Positions 37,562 through 46,680 of a stretch of 64,000 nucleotides of DNA are shown here, piece after piece. The number at the start of each line of letters is the position of its first letter. The stretch's first letter is position 1. Below the pieces are notes generated by a model. The model was given only the letters and a program-made list of their open reading frames with translations. It did no database searches and was not told the DNA's origin. The translations under genes and the position numbers were made by a program. This DNA is from Chersky-840 sp963811775 (lineage in GTDB: Bacteria > Actinomycetota > Acidimicrobiia > Acidimicrobiales > UBA8190). The stretch covers positions 1 through 64,000 of the forward strand of contig CAWESO010000026.1 of the NCBI GenBank assembly GCA_963811775.1, written 5' to 3'.

Positions 37562-38766
37562 AGCTGGGCCTGGTGGTCCCCCGGTACGGGGAGGACGTGG
37601 TGGGTGGAATCGAGCACTGGCTGCGCCTGCTGGGCGAGCACCTCGTCGCCATGAAGGGATGGGACGTGCGCGTCTTCACCACCTGCGCGGTGTCCGCGGC
37701 GACGTGGGCCGACGAGCTGGCACCGGGCATCAGTGAGCTCCACGGGGTCACCGTCCACCGACGCCGATCGGTGTCAGGACGCGACCCGCGTTCGGGTGCG
37801 CTCAACGTGATGATCCGGCGGAATCCCGCCGCCGTCCCCGACGCGCTCGCGCAGCGATTCGTCGATCTCGTGGGCCCGGTGTGCCCCGACGTGCTCGACG
37901 ACGCGGCGACCTCTGATTGCGATCTGGTGGCGGTCACGCCCTATCTGTTCTGGCCCGCCGTCCACGGCACAACGCGCCTGGGACGACGCGTGATCTTCCA
38001 CTGCGCCGCGCATGACGAAGCCGAGCTCCATCTCGGCATCATGGGCCCGGTGTTCGAAGCCGTCGGTGGCTTCGCCTACAACTCCTATTCGGAGCAGGCG
38101 CTGGTGGAGCGCACGTTTCCCGTGGCCCATCTCCCCGCCAGCGTCATCGGGGCCACCGTCGTCGAGGGCTCGGGCGATCCCGAGCTGGCACGCGCCGCCC
38201 TCGGCCTTGGTCGCGGCGAGCCCTTCGCCTTGTGCGTGGGCCGGGTCGAACGAGCCAAGGGGTCACACGTGCTGGCCGAGATGTGGCGCCTGTACCGGAG
38301 CCGGCGGCCGGGCGCGCCTCGCCTGGTCCTCCTCGGCCCCGTGCACGAGGATCTCGCCGGCGACGACGACGTCATCGTGGCGGGACGCCAGCCCGAGAGC
38401 GTCAAGTGGGGAGCACTGGCGGCATGTGCCTTCGCCATCTCCCCCTCCGCGTGGGAGTCGTTCAGCCTCGTGGTCCTCGAGGCCTGGCTGGCAGGGGCGC
38501 CCGTCGTCGTGAACCGTCGCTGCGCCGCGACCTTCGAGCACCTGGAGCGCAGTCACGGGGGGCTGTCGTTCTTCGACTACGCCGACTTCGAGGTCGTCGC
38601 CGACACGCTCCTGGGGGACCGCTCGCTGTGCGAGCGGCTCGTGCGCAACGGCCGGTCCTACACCGAGCGCGTCTTCAACTGGTCGGCCATCGTCGATCGC
38701 TACGAGGTGCTGGCCGACCGCGTCCTGGCCCGGGCCGGGACCGCGGCCGCGGTCCCGCAGCCCTGA
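37558..38766 (+). CDS. glycosyltransferase family 4 (GT-B), cassette copy B
   Basis: 402 residues. The first strand is LVVPRYGEDVVGGIEHWLR, parallel to VTPRYGVEVMGGAES of the gene at 27431. The donor domain has FALCVGRVERAKGSHVLAEM and SPSAWESFSLVVLEAWLAG with the EX7E-type acidic residues. The fixed position after a methyltransferase-like gene, with overlapping start and stop, makes this the second copy of a methyltransferase/glycosyltransferase cassette. Sugar and acceptor unknown. The next gene starts 17 bases after its stop. Confidence 0.92.
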   Translation: MKLGLVVPRYGEDVVGGIEHWLRLLGEHLVAMKGWDVRVFTTCAVSAATWADELAPGISELHGVTVHRRRSVSGRDPRSGALNVMIRRNPAAVPDALAQRFVDLVGPVCPDVLDDAATSDCDLVAVTPYLFWPAVHGTTRLGRRVIFHCAAHDEAELHLGIMGPVFEAVGGFAYNSYSEQALVERTFPVAHLPASVIGATVVEGSGDPELARAALGLGRGEPFALCVGRVERAKGSHVLAEMWRLYRSRRPGAPRLVLLGPVHEDLAGDDDVIVAGRQPESVKWGALAACAFAISPSAWESFSLVVLEAWLAGAPVVVNRRCAATFEHLERSHGGLSFFDYADFEVVADTLLGDRSLCERLVRNGRSYTERVFNWSAIVDRYEVLADRVLARAGTAAAVPQP

Positions 38767-38783
38767 TCGACCGGGCCGTTAGG

Positions 38784-39698
38784 ATGAGCGCCGTGGGTCG
38801 TCATCCCCTGCTGTCCGCCGTCGCGGCGCGCGCCCGGCGCGCGCTGGGGATGGACGAGCTGGCCCGGAGACTCGACGGCATCGAGTCCGGACTCGACACG
38901 TTGCAGTCCGCCCGGTGGCCCAACGGCCCGCTGTACTTCGGCGACCACACGGCACTGGTGGCCACGCGCTGGGGTGCGAAGATGCTGGTGGACACGCGCG
39001 ATGCGGCGATCTCCCCGTGGATCGTGCTCGACGGTCTGTGGGAGACCCAGGTCACCCAGTGGCTCCAGGAGACGTTGTCGCCGGGACAGGTCTTCGTCGA
39101 CGTCGGCGCCAACGTCGGGTACTTCACCCTCCTCGGTGGTCAGCTCGTCGGCCCCGGGGGACGGGTGGTGGCGGTCGAAGCCCATCCCGGCCTGGCCGAG
39201 CTGCTGCGCCGCAACGTGATCATGAACGGGCTGTACGGCTACGTGACCACCTGGCACCGCGCCGCATGGTCGAGCGCCACCACCGTGCAGCTCCATCAGC
39301 GCCTGAACTTCTCGGGGGCGTCCAGTGTCGGGGGCATCGGGCAGGACGCGCTCGACCGGCTGGGAGACCACGAAGAGATGGTGGAGGTGCAGGCCGTCGC
39401 CCTCGACGACCTCCTCGACGGCCTGGGCCCTGTCGACGTCTTGAAGATGGACATCGAAGGGGCAGAGCTCCAGGCCTTCACCGGGCTCGCCCGCACGCTG
39501 CGCTTAAGCCCGGGGATCTCGGTCATGTTCGAATGGGCGCCGGAGTTGATGGAGGCCGTGGGGGACAAGGCGGACGCGCTCGTGGACCTGCTCGAGGGTC
39601 ACGGCTTCCGCCTCCGGCTCCTCGAGGACGGCCTGGCGTCGATAGAACGCGCCAAGCTCCTCGACCTGCCCTACGGGAACGTCGTCGCCACACGCTGA
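38784..39698 (+). CDS. FkbM-family SAM-dependent methyltransferase
   Basis: 304 residues from ATG 38784 with AGG just upstream. The first about 55 residues include a short helical segment (LARRLDGIESGLDTLQ). The methyltransferase core has motif I FVDVGANVGYFTLLGG, the acidic VVAVEAHPGLAELLRRN, and VDVLKMDIEGAELQAF as in FkbM proteins. FkbM enzymes O-methylate sugars or polyketide-like hydroxyls; here a sugar of the cluster glycan is most likely. Its stop shares a base with the ATG of the following GT2 gene (TGATG), so they are co-translated. Confidence 0.9.
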   Translation: MSAVGRHPLLSAVAARARRALGMDELARRLDGIESGLDTLQSARWPNGPLYFGDHTALVATRWGAKMLVDTRDAAISPWIVLDGLWETQVTQWLQETLSPGQVFVDVGANVGYFTLLGGQLVGPGGRVVAVEAHPGLAELLRRNVIMNGLYGYVTTWHRAAWSSATTVQLHQRLNFSGASSVGGIGQDALDRLGDHEEMVEVQAVALDDLLDGLGPVDVLKMDIEGAELQAFTGLARTLRLSPGISVMFEWAPELMEAVGDKADALVDLLEGHGFRLRLLEDGLASIERAKLLDLPYGNVVATR

Positions 39699-40906
39699 TG
39701 CCACCGGACGCGTCGGTGGTCATCGTGTCGTACCGCCCCGGGGACTGGCTCGCACCCTGCATCACCTCGGCATTGCCCCAAGCCGACCAGGTGGTGGTGG
39801 TCGACAACGGCTCGTCGGAGTCCGAGGCGTCCGAGGTGGCAGCCGCCCTCGGCGCCGAGGTGGTGCGCTCGCCGGCCAACGTCGGGTTCGCGGGCGGGGT
39901 GAACCTCGGCCTGCGCCGGGCCCGCGGCGCGGTGATCGGTCTGCTCAACGACGACGCCGTGGCGGGAACGGGCTGGATCGAAACGGCGCGGTCGGTCCTC
40001 GACGACCCCGAGGTGGCCGCGGTGACCCCGAAGGTCGTCCTCGACGGGACCTTCGGCGAGGTCGTGCTCGACGACGAGCCGTGGTTCGCGCCCGGCGACG
40101 CCCGACCGCTCGGTCGCCAGGTCCGGTCGGTCACCGTGGGCGGGTCCGAGGTCCTCGAGGCCGTGCTCGGCGCCGGGATGCACGACCTGGAGACGGCCGT
40201 CGTCGACGGGGAGCCCACGCGCTGGCGCTGGACGGCGGGACGCCGCCCCTTCTACGTGCCCCTCCCGGGCCAGGGCGACGGCGACGACGTGGCCGTCGAC
40301 GGCGAGGCCGTCGAGCTGCGCACGACGTGCCGGCTCGTGAACCACGCCGGCTCCTATCTCGAGCCCCACGGCGTGGCCGGCGAGTACGGCCTCGGCGCGC
40401 CCGACGACGGCCGTTTCGACCACGCCGCGGAGCGCTTCGGGTTCAGCGCCACCGCCCCGGTGATGCGGGCGAGCACCCTGGAACACCTCGGCGGGATGGT
40501 CCCGCAGTTCTTCGCCTACAACGAGGACACGGACTGGTGCCTGCGGGCCCGGCTGGCCGGGATGAAGATCCTCTACGAACCGTCGGCCTCGGTCCGCCAC
40601 CGCCTGTCGGCGACGAGCGGCGGTGCGTCCTCGCCCATGGTGCAATTCCTGGCCCAGCGCAACTCGCTACTGTGCCTGGTGCGCAATGCGCCGCTCGGCG
40701 TGGCCCGCGCCGTCCTGTGGCGGCGCCTGCACGAGGACCACGGGCCCGCCCTGCGGCGGGCGGTGATCAGCGAGCTTCCCTCGGCGCTGGCGGCGCGCGC
40801 CCGGATGCGACGGCTCCGGACCACGTCGCGGCGCGCCGTCTGGGACCGCTGGGCCGGGGTGGACAACGTGTGGGACGACAGTCCCGCCGGCTGCGCTCGC
40901 CGGTGA
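39698..40906 (+). CDS. glycosyltransferase family 2 (GT-A)
   Basis: 402 residues. The N-terminal GT-A nucleotide-sugar domain begins VVIVSYRPGDWLAPCI and VVVVDNGSSESEA. The metal-binding acidic motif is LLNDDAVAGTGW, and the acceptor region is FFAYNEDTDWCLRARLAGM (the ED/DWCLR motif of rhamnosyl- and mycolyl-arabinogalactan-type GT2). A loop of about 110 residues between these motifs is longer than usual. No membrane span is seen, so it acts at the cytosolic face. The gene is convergent with the GT4 gene at 40938. Confidence 0.92.
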   Translation: MPPDASVVIVSYRPGDWLAPCITSALPQADQVVVVDNGSSESEASEVAAALGAEVVRSPANVGFAGGVNLGLRRARGAVIGLLNDDAVAGTGWIETARSVLDDPEVAAVTPKVVLDGTFGEVVLDDEPWFAPGDARPLGRQVRSVTVGGSEVLEAVLGAGMHDLETAVVDGEPTRWRWTAGRRPFYVPLPGQGDGDDVAVDGEAVELRTTCRLVNHAGSYLEPHGVAGEYGLGAPDDGRFDHAAERFGFSATAPVMRASTLEHLGGMVPQFFAYNEDTDWCLRARLAGMKILYEPSASVRHRLSATSGGASSPMVQFLAQRNSLLCLVRNAPLGVARAVLWRRLHEDHGPALRRAVISELPSALAARARMRRLRTTSRRAVWDRWAGVDNVWDDSPAGCARR

Positions 40907-40937
40907 CGCCTCCGGTGGCGCCCCTGTCGACGCCCGC

Positions 40938-42029
40938 TCACGCCCCGACGGCGTGCACCACGAGATCCACGAAACGACGGCGCGAGCGCGACAACGAGAA
41001 GTCCTCGGCCCGTCGTGCCCCGGCCGCCACGAACTGCTTCCGGAGCCGCTCGTCGGTCACCACCCGGTGCACCGACGCCGCCAAGACCAGGGGGTCCTTC
41101 GAGGCGAGCAGGAGCCCGGCGTCGCCGACGGTCTCGGGGATGGCGGAGTTGGCGTAGGCGACGATGGGGAGGCCGTGTCCCATGGCCTCGACCAGGGGCA
41201 CGCAGAAGCCCTCGTGCTCGGACGCGCAGACGAACACGTCGGCCATCTGGAAATACGACTCCAGCTCCTCCTGGGACACCGAGCCTGTGATGGAGACGGC
41301 GTCGGTCAGGCCCAACTCGGCGATGAAGGCCGACAGCGCCGGTTCGTAGGTCTTCCCCAGCGCGGTCCCCACCAGATGCAGCCGGGCCCGGGGGTCGTAG
41401 AGGCGTCGGTACACGGCCAGCATCTTGACCAGGTCGTGCTGGGCCTTGTGCGGCGACACCTTGCCCACGAAGAGGAAGTCGGCACCGCCGCCCTCCTTGG
41501 CCGCCGCCAGCCGACGCGACAACGCCGCGTCGGGCGGCGCGGCGGCGGCCATGTCGATGAGCAACGGCGCCACGGCCGTGCGCGAGAAGCCGACGTCGAG
41601 CAGCTCCTGTTCGTTGAAGGCTGAATCGGCGATGGCGAGACGGCACTCCGACGCGACCCGCGTGACCTGGGAGCGCCCCAGGCTCACCTCGTGGCCGACG
41701 GCGGGCTCCCAGCCGTCGAGGAGGGATGCGGGCGTGATGTTGTGGTAGTTGAGGAGCTTGGGCTCGGACCGACTGGCGAAGATGTCGAAGACGGGACTGC
41801 CGATCGACGCCTGGTACAGCAGCCACCGGCCCTTGGTCGGTCGGCCCAGGCTGCTCATGGGCCGCGCCCGGTCGGAGAAGTCGCGGGTGCACTCCCCGTA
41901 GAAGACGTCAGAGTCGATGCCCGCCTGGCGCAACGCTTCGGTGATGGCCATGGTGTGCACGCCGATGGCGTCGCGACTGGCGAACGACGGGATCACCTGG
42001 TCGACGCGCACCGGCGGCATTGTACCCAC
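40938..42029 (-). CDS. glycosyltransferase family 4 (GT-B)
   Basis: 363 residues. The acceptor loop is VIPSFASRDAIGVHTMAI and the donor site is FLFVGKVSPHKAQHDLVKM. The EX7E motif is in SEHEGFCVPLVEAMGHGLP, followed by IPETVGDAGLLL. It looks most like mannosyl- and glucosyltransferases of capsule and O-antigen clusters. It is the last gene of the minus-strand set Wzm-Wzt-propeller-GT. The first start is GTG at 42029; an in-frame ATG nine bases later is also possible. Its stop faces the GT2 stop with about 30 bases between. Confidence 0.92.
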   Translation of the reverse strand: MGTMPPVRVDQVIPSFASRDAIGVHTMAITEALRQAGIDSDVFYGECTRDFSDRARPMSSLGRPTKGRWLLYQASIGSPVFDIFASRSEPKLLNYHNITPASLLDGWEPAVGHEVSLGRSQVTRVASECRLAIADSAFNEQELLDVGFSRTAVAPLLIDMAAAAPPDAALSRRLAAAKEGGGADFLFVGKVSPHKAQHDLVKMLAVYRRLYDPRARLHLVGTALGKTYEPALSAFIAELGLTDAVSITGSVSQEELESYFQMADVFVCASEHEGFCVPLVEAMGHGLPIVAYANSAIPETVGDAGLLLASKDPLVLAASVHRVVTDERLRKQFVAAGARRAEDFSLSRSRRRFVDLVVHAVGA

Positions 42030-42047
42030 CGCCGTTCCCCGGCCCGG

Positions 42048-44291
42048 TCACGGCGCCAGGCCGCGCACCGGTGCCGCGAGGCGCAACTGCGCCAACGAGC
42101 CGTCGTAGGGCGCGTCGCCGAAAGCGAAGACGCCGCCGTCGGCACCCGCCAGCCAGTAGCCGTACCCGTCGGTGGTGGCGGTCATGCTCACCACGGGCCG
42201 CGTGAGGTGAACCGCGCCCACCGAACCGAGAAACGGCGCCCCGAAGGCGAAGACGCCCCCGTCGGCACCGACGAGCCAGTAGCCGGCGGTGTCGAGGTCC
42301 ACGGCGAGGCCCACGACCGGCGCGTGCAGCTTGAACTTGGCCATGGAGCCGAAGTACTGGGCGTCGCCGAAAGCGAAGACCCCGCCGTCGGCACCGACGA
42401 GCCAGTAGCCGCGCCCGTCCACGGACGGGGCGATGCCCACGATGGGTGCGGACAGGTGCAGCGTGGACACCGAGCCGAAGTACCCGGCGTCGCCGAAGGC
42501 GAACACTCCCCCGTCGGCACCCACGAGCCAGTAGCCGCGCCCGTCGCGCGTCGCCGCCATGGACACGATGGGCTGGGCTAGGCGGACACCGCCCATCGAC
42601 CCCTCGTACGGCGCGCCGCCGTAGGCGAAGACCCCTCCGTCCGCACCCGCCAGCCAGTAGCCGCCGGTGTTGGAGGCCGTCGCGGTCGCCACGACAGGGG
42701 CGTGGAGCGCGAGCCGCGCCGCTGAGCCGCAGAACGGGGTCCCGAAGGCGAAGACCCCGCCGTCCGACGACGCCATCGTGTACCCCGAGAACGCGGCGGA
42801 GGGCACCGCGCACGGCGGCTCAGACGGCAACGCTCCCGTCACGCCCGTGCGCTGCGGGTCGTGGTGGAACATGGGCCACGACGTCGGCCCCACCGCCGCG
42901 GCCCCGTCCGAACCGGTGATCTCGTAGTGCCGGATCTCTCCCTGGTCGTCGCCGTCATAGCCCGCCACCGTGATGCCCACGTCCCCGTTCGGGTCGTCGG
43001 TGACGAGCGGCGAGTTCTGGAACCCGAGGTCAGGGCTGAGCACCGTCAACGCGGTCCCCGTGGCGCCGTCGAGGACCTCCACGCCGGCGGTGGTGGGCAC
43101 GAGGACGTCCTGGGCCGGCCCCCCCGTCAAGTTGGCGACCACCACGGACCCGATGACCCGGCCCACGACGGGTTGCTCCCACAAGGGCGTGCCCGTCGCC
43201 CCGTCGAGGACCCAGACCGAGCCTCCCGAGCCGGTGTCGGTTCCTTCCACCACCTGCAGCGACCCGTTCCCGACGACATCAGCCAGCGCGGGGCTGCTGG
43301 TGGTGGCCCCGTCGAGGACCTGGGACCACACCGGGTCGCAGTCGGAGTCGAAGGCCCGCACCACGTCGGTGTCCGACGCGCCGGGGAAGAACGCGCCGGT
43401 GCCGACGACGATGCCCGTGGCCCCGCCGGGAAGGAAGGGGCCCACCGCGGGCGAGGAGTCGACGGTCTGGGTGCTCTGGTAGTCGCAGACGACCCCACCG
43501 TCCTGGTTGACGATGCGGAGATGGCCACCTTGGAGGTAGTGGCGGCCGACGGCGAACCCCGCGCTCTGGTCGCCTCCCTCGACGATGTCGTCGGACCCCG
43601 TGCCGTACAGGTCCCCCACCGCCGCGGTGGAGAACACGCTGTCGGAGGTGAACAGCGGCCAGCCGGGCAGCATGGCCCCGGTCGAGGCGTCGAGCGCGTA
43701 CTGCTCCTGGTCGAGGGACCCGGCGACGACGCTGTCGGCGCCGTGCAGATCGGCCACGGTCATCGAGGCCTGGACCCCGGCCGCGGGCGCCTCGTCGCTG
43801 TCGGGGTCAACAACGGGGGTGTCCCAGAGCTGCTCCCCCGCCGCCGCGTACGCCTCGTACCCGCCCTGGCCGGGCTCGGCCGCGTTGCCGGCCCCGACGA
43901 ACACGGTGTCGAGCCCACCGCCCGAGCTCGACACCGACGGCGACGAGTCGATGGGGACCCCCCCGTCATGGGCGGGCCAGCCCGGGACCGGAGAACCGTC
44001 GGCGAGGTGGAAGGCGTAGATGGCGCCGCTGCGGTCGCCGACGACCACGGCCGGTCCGGCGCCGTCGAGCGTGGCGACGTCGGGAGACGACTCCGCGATC
44101 GGCCCCCCCTGGTCGGCGAGGGCACCGGTCGACCACGTGAGCGTGAAGGTGGGGGGCACCGGGAGCGCGGACGCGGCCGGCGCCACCCCGGGCACGACGA
44201 GCGCGCACGCGCCGGCGGCGAAGACGAGCACGAGGCCGGCCCGGCCCCGACGACGACGACGTGGTGTGGCGCACATGAAGAGCCGTGTCAT
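42048..44291 (-). CDS. secreted FG-GAP/PQQ-like beta-propeller protein with C-terminal six-repeat GYWLV domain (second copy)
   Basis: 747 residues from ATG 44291, chosen because a signal peptide starts there (ATPRRRRRGRAGLVLVFAAG, cleavage near SALPVPP); the open frame further upstream lies over the ABC ATPase and is a shadow. It is a clear paralogue of the gene at 28658: SSPDVATLDG, VVVGDRSGAIYAFHLADG, SSPALADVVGNGSLQVVEG and MFHHDPQRTG in the same order. The C-terminal about 245 residues are six repeats around GYWLVGADGGVFAFGDA, the first altered (GYTMASS). It lies between the Wzt ATPase and a glycosyltransferase, so it is probably made with the exporter and may interact with the exported glycan. 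Confidence 0.88.
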   Translation of the reverse strand: MTRLFMCATPRRRRRGRAGLVLVFAAGACALVVPGVAPAASALPVPPTFTLTWSTGALADQGGPIAESSPDVATLDGAGPAVVVGDRSGAIYAFHLADGSPVPGWPAHDGGVPIDSSPSVSSSGGGLDTVFVGAGNAAEPGQGGYEAYAAAGEQLWDTPVVDPDSDEAPAAGVQASMTVADLHGADSVVAGSLDQEQYALDASTGAMLPGWPLFTSDSVFSTAAVGDLYGTGSDDIVEGGDQSAGFAVGRHYLQGGHLRIVNQDGGVVCDYQSTQTVDSSPAVGPFLPGGATGIVVGTGAFFPGASDTDVVRAFDSDCDPVWSQVLDGATTSSPALADVVGNGSLQVVEGTDTGSGGSVWVLDGATGTPLWEQPVVGRVIGSVVVANLTGGPAQDVLVPTTAGVEVLDGATGTALTVLSPDLGFQNSPLVTDDPNGDVGITVAGYDGDDQGEIRHYEITGSDGAAAVGPTSWPMFHHDPQRTGVTGALPSEPPCAVPSAAFSGYTMASSDGGVFAFGTPFCGSAARLALHAPVVATATASNTGGYWLAGADGGVFAYGGAPYEGSMGGVRLAQPIVSMAATRDGRGYWLVGADGGVFAFGDAGYFGSVSTLHLSAPIVGIAPSVDGRGYWLVGADGGVFAFGDAQYFGSMAKFKLHAPVVGLAVDLDTAGYWLVGADGGVFAFGAPFLGSVGAVHLTRPVVSMTATTDGYGYWLAGADGGVFAFGDAPYDGSLAQLRLAAPVRGLAP

Positions 44292-44347
44292 TCGAATCAG
44301 TCCGGCGGCGGGACGTCCGCCGCGTCGGGAACCGCCGCGCCCGTGGG

Positions 44348-45568
44348 TCAGCTGAGGCTGGCGGCTCGGATGTCGGCGTGCAATTCCAACACGACCATTC
44401 CCCGCGAGCGGGCCGGGTTCATGATCTCGAACGCTTCCTGCTCGCGGCTGTCGTAGAGGATCCCGAGGCGGTCCTTGATCCCGACCTTGATGCTGTAGGT
44501 CCCGTCGAGCAACGGCATGTGCTCGAAGCTCAGGTCGGCGCGCCCCGCGCCCACCGGCGCGTCGAAGGGCCGGTCGAGGATCTCGGTGTCGGACCCGAAG
44601 ATCAGCCGTCCTTCCTGGTCGTAGAGCTCCAGCGCGAACACTGCGCCCGACACGGGCTCGGTCGCCTCGAAGGCCACGTGCACGGTCAGGGGCTCCGAGG
44701 GCAGGAGATAGGACCGGGTGCCGACGCCGGGATGCTCGACCTCCACCGAGGTGATCTGGATGGACCGGTGCAGGACCTCGGGCACAGGGACCTCCTCGGC
44801 ATCGAGGGCCGCCGCTCCGAGCCCGGACCCGACGGTGTTGAGGTGCTCGTGGTAGATGCGCACCGCCTCTGCGGCGGGGCCCGAGCCGATCATGTCCCCG
44901 GAGCTGAGCACGACGGCGAAGTCGCAGATCTGACGGACGAGGTCCGAGGAGTGGGTGACGAACAAGATGGTCCGCCCGTCGTCCTGGAATTCCTTGATCC
45001 GCGCCATGCATTTTCGGGAGAACGCTTCGTCCCCCACGGCCAGGACCTCGTCGACCACGAGGATGTCGGGGTCGACGTTGACGGCCACGGCGAAGCCGAG
45101 CCGGACGTACATCCCCGACGAGTAGTACTTCACCTGGTTGTCGATGAACTGCTCGAGCTCGGCGAACGCGACGATCTCGTCGAAGCGCTTGTCCACGTCC
45201 TTGGTGGACAGGCCGAGCAGCGACGCGTTGAGGTAGATGTTCTCCCGTCCCGACAGCTCGGGCTGGAAGCCGGCCCCGAGCTCGAGCAGGGCGGCCAGGC
45301 TGCCCCGCACCACCACCCTGCCCTCGGTGGGCTGCAGGATCCCCGACACGCACTTGAGCAGGGTGGACTTCCCCGAGCCGTTGCGACCCAGGATCCCCAC
45401 GGTCTGGCCCTCGGGGATCTCGAAGCTGATGTCGCGCAGGGCGTAGAAGTCCTGGTAGGGGTTGCGCCCCGCGTGCAGGACGCGCTCCTTGAGCGACTGG
45501 TACTTCTCGGTGTAGAGCCGGAACCGCTTGGTCACGTCCACCACGTCGACCGCGATGTTCACCGCCAC
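44348..45568 (-). CDS. wzt: polysaccharide ABC exporter ATPase, Wzt-like with C-terminal domain
   Basis: 406 residues from GTG 45568 (then AVNIAVDVVDVTKRF), seven bases after the permease stop. The nucleotide-binding domain (about 1-245) has Walker A GRNGSGKSTLL, signature YSSGMYVRLGFAV, Walker B LVVDEVLAVGD and switch His in VTHSS; the early YQSLKERVL stretch is typical of O-antigen and teichoic-acid exporters. The C-terminal about 130 residues (SIQITSVEVEHPGVG, then beta strands) match the Wzt glycan-recognition domain that reads the modified non-reducing end. That fits the nearby methyltransferases, which could supply such a cap. Confidence 0.92.
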   Translation of the reverse strand: MAVNIAVDVVDVTKRFRLYTEKYQSLKERVLHAGRNPYQDFYALRDISFEIPEGQTVGILGRNGSGKSTLLKCVSGILQPTEGRVVVRGSLAALLELGAGFQPELSGRENIYLNASLLGLSTKDVDKRFDEIVAFAELEQFIDNQVKYYSSGMYVRLGFAVAVNVDPDILVVDEVLAVGDEAFSRKCMARIKEFQDDGRTILFVTHSSDLVRQICDFAVVLSSGDMIGSGPAAEAVRIYHEHLNTVGSGLGAAALDAEEVPVPEVLHRSIQITSVEVEHPGVGTRSYLLPSEPLTVHVAFEATEPVSGAVFALELYDQEGRLIFGSDTEILDRPFDAPVGAGRADLSFEHMPLLDGTYSIKVGIKDRLGILYDSREQEAFEIMNPARSRGMVVLELHADIRAASLS

Positions 45569-45575
45569 ACCGATT

Positions 45576-46646
45576 TCAGAGCTCCTCGGCGAAGTTGCCT
45601 TCGAGCCGCCCGAACACGACCATGGCGCCGGCGAGGAGGAGCAACGACGCCGCCAGGACGACGAGGTCGGATCCGACGTACCAGTGGATCCCGTAGCTGG
45701 CCATGACCCCGTGCGGAATGAGGGCATGGTGCTGGGAGGCCAACGTCGAGCGGGGGTGGACCACGTTGTAGAAGACGCGCTGGAACGACATCACCACTGG
45801 CGTCACCGGGTTGGCGAAGTACAGCCAGATCAGGTGGGTGCCGGGGATGCCGAAGATGGTGTGCTTCACCAGGCCGTCGTGGACACGTCCCGAGTAGGCG
45901 TAAATGCCCGGAATGGCCCAGAACCACGCCATCAACACGACTTCGACGAGATGCTGGGTATCGCGCAGGTAGACGTTCACCGCCGAGAGGAAGACGGCCA
46001 GTGCAGCCGAGAACACGACGATGGCCGCCAAGGCCGGGACCACGAGCCAGAGCGCGCTCCAGTCGGGCCGGTGCCAGAAGGCGACCATGAAGACGAGCAG
46101 GACGATGGACTGGAACAGGAAGAACATGAAGGCGGACCCGACGGCGGCCAGGGACAGGATCTCGCGCGGGAAGGCAACCTTCTTGACGATGGCCGCGTTG
46201 GACACGATGGTGCTGGTCCCGGTGAGCACGGCGGTCTGGAAGAGGTTCCAGACCAGCATGGCCGAGAACATGTAGATGACGAAGTTGGGAATGCCGTTGG
46301 GCAGGAAGAAGGTGAACAGCACGTAGAAGACGGCCAGGGTCAGCGCGGGGTTGAGCATCGACCACAAGAACCCCAGGGCCGAGTTCTTGTACTTGACCTT
46401 GATCTCCTTGCGTACCAGGAAGATGAACAGCTCCCGGGCCCGCCACAGCTCACCCAGGCGCAACCAGATGCTCACTCGAGCGGCCACCACCCGGGTCGGC
46501 TTGGGACGCCGGGACGCGATCAGACTGGCCTTCGCCGCCACGGCCCGCTCGTGCTCGCCGACCACGGCCGCGCCAGGTTCGACGGCCGTGGCGGTCGGGT
46601 CGTCAGTGAGCGGGGCCGCCCCCGCCTCGGACCGGACGTCGGTCAT
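45576..46646 (-). CDS. wzm: polysaccharide ABC exporter permease, Wzm-like (ABC-2)
   Basis: 356 residues. A soluble N-terminus of about 70 residues, longer than usual, is followed by the family landmark ELFIFLVRKEIKVKYKNSA and LGFLWSMLNPALTL. About six membrane spans follow, including VIYMFSAMLVWNLFQTAVL and LFQSIVLLVFMVAF, with VNVYLRDTQHLVEVVLMAWF as the conserved late motif. With the adjacent Wzt it forms the exporter that moves an undecaprenyl-linked glycan across the membrane. Its C-terminal NFAEEL end is followed by the ATPase start. Likely the first gene of the minus-strand export set. Confidence 0.92.
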   Translation of the reverse strand: MTDVRSEAGAAPLTDDPTATAVEPGAAVVGEHERAVAAKASLIASRRPKPTRVVAARVSIWLRLGELWRARELFIFLVRKEIKVKYKNSALGFLWSMLNPALTLAVFYVLFTFFLPNGIPNFVIYMFSAMLVWNLFQTAVLTGTSTIVSNAAIVKKVAFPREILSLAAVGSAFMFFLFQSIVLLVFMVAFWHRPDWSALWLVVPALAAIVVFSAALAVFLSAVNVYLRDTQHLVEVVLMAWFWAIPGIYAYSGRVHDGLVKHTIFGIPGTHLIWLYFANPVTPVVMSFQRVFYNVVHPRSTLASQHHALIPHGVMASYGIHWYVGSDLVVLAASLLLLAGAMVVFGRLEGNFAEEL

Positions 46647-46680
46647 CGGACCGCTCGGTTCGTACCACCGGGCACCGTGC

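Noticed and set aside
44292..45353. Very long version of the propeller gene starting at 45353
   Set aside because: That extension lies over the Wzt ATPase on the same strand in another frame and has shadow-like Arg/Gly composition; a signal peptide begins at 44291.
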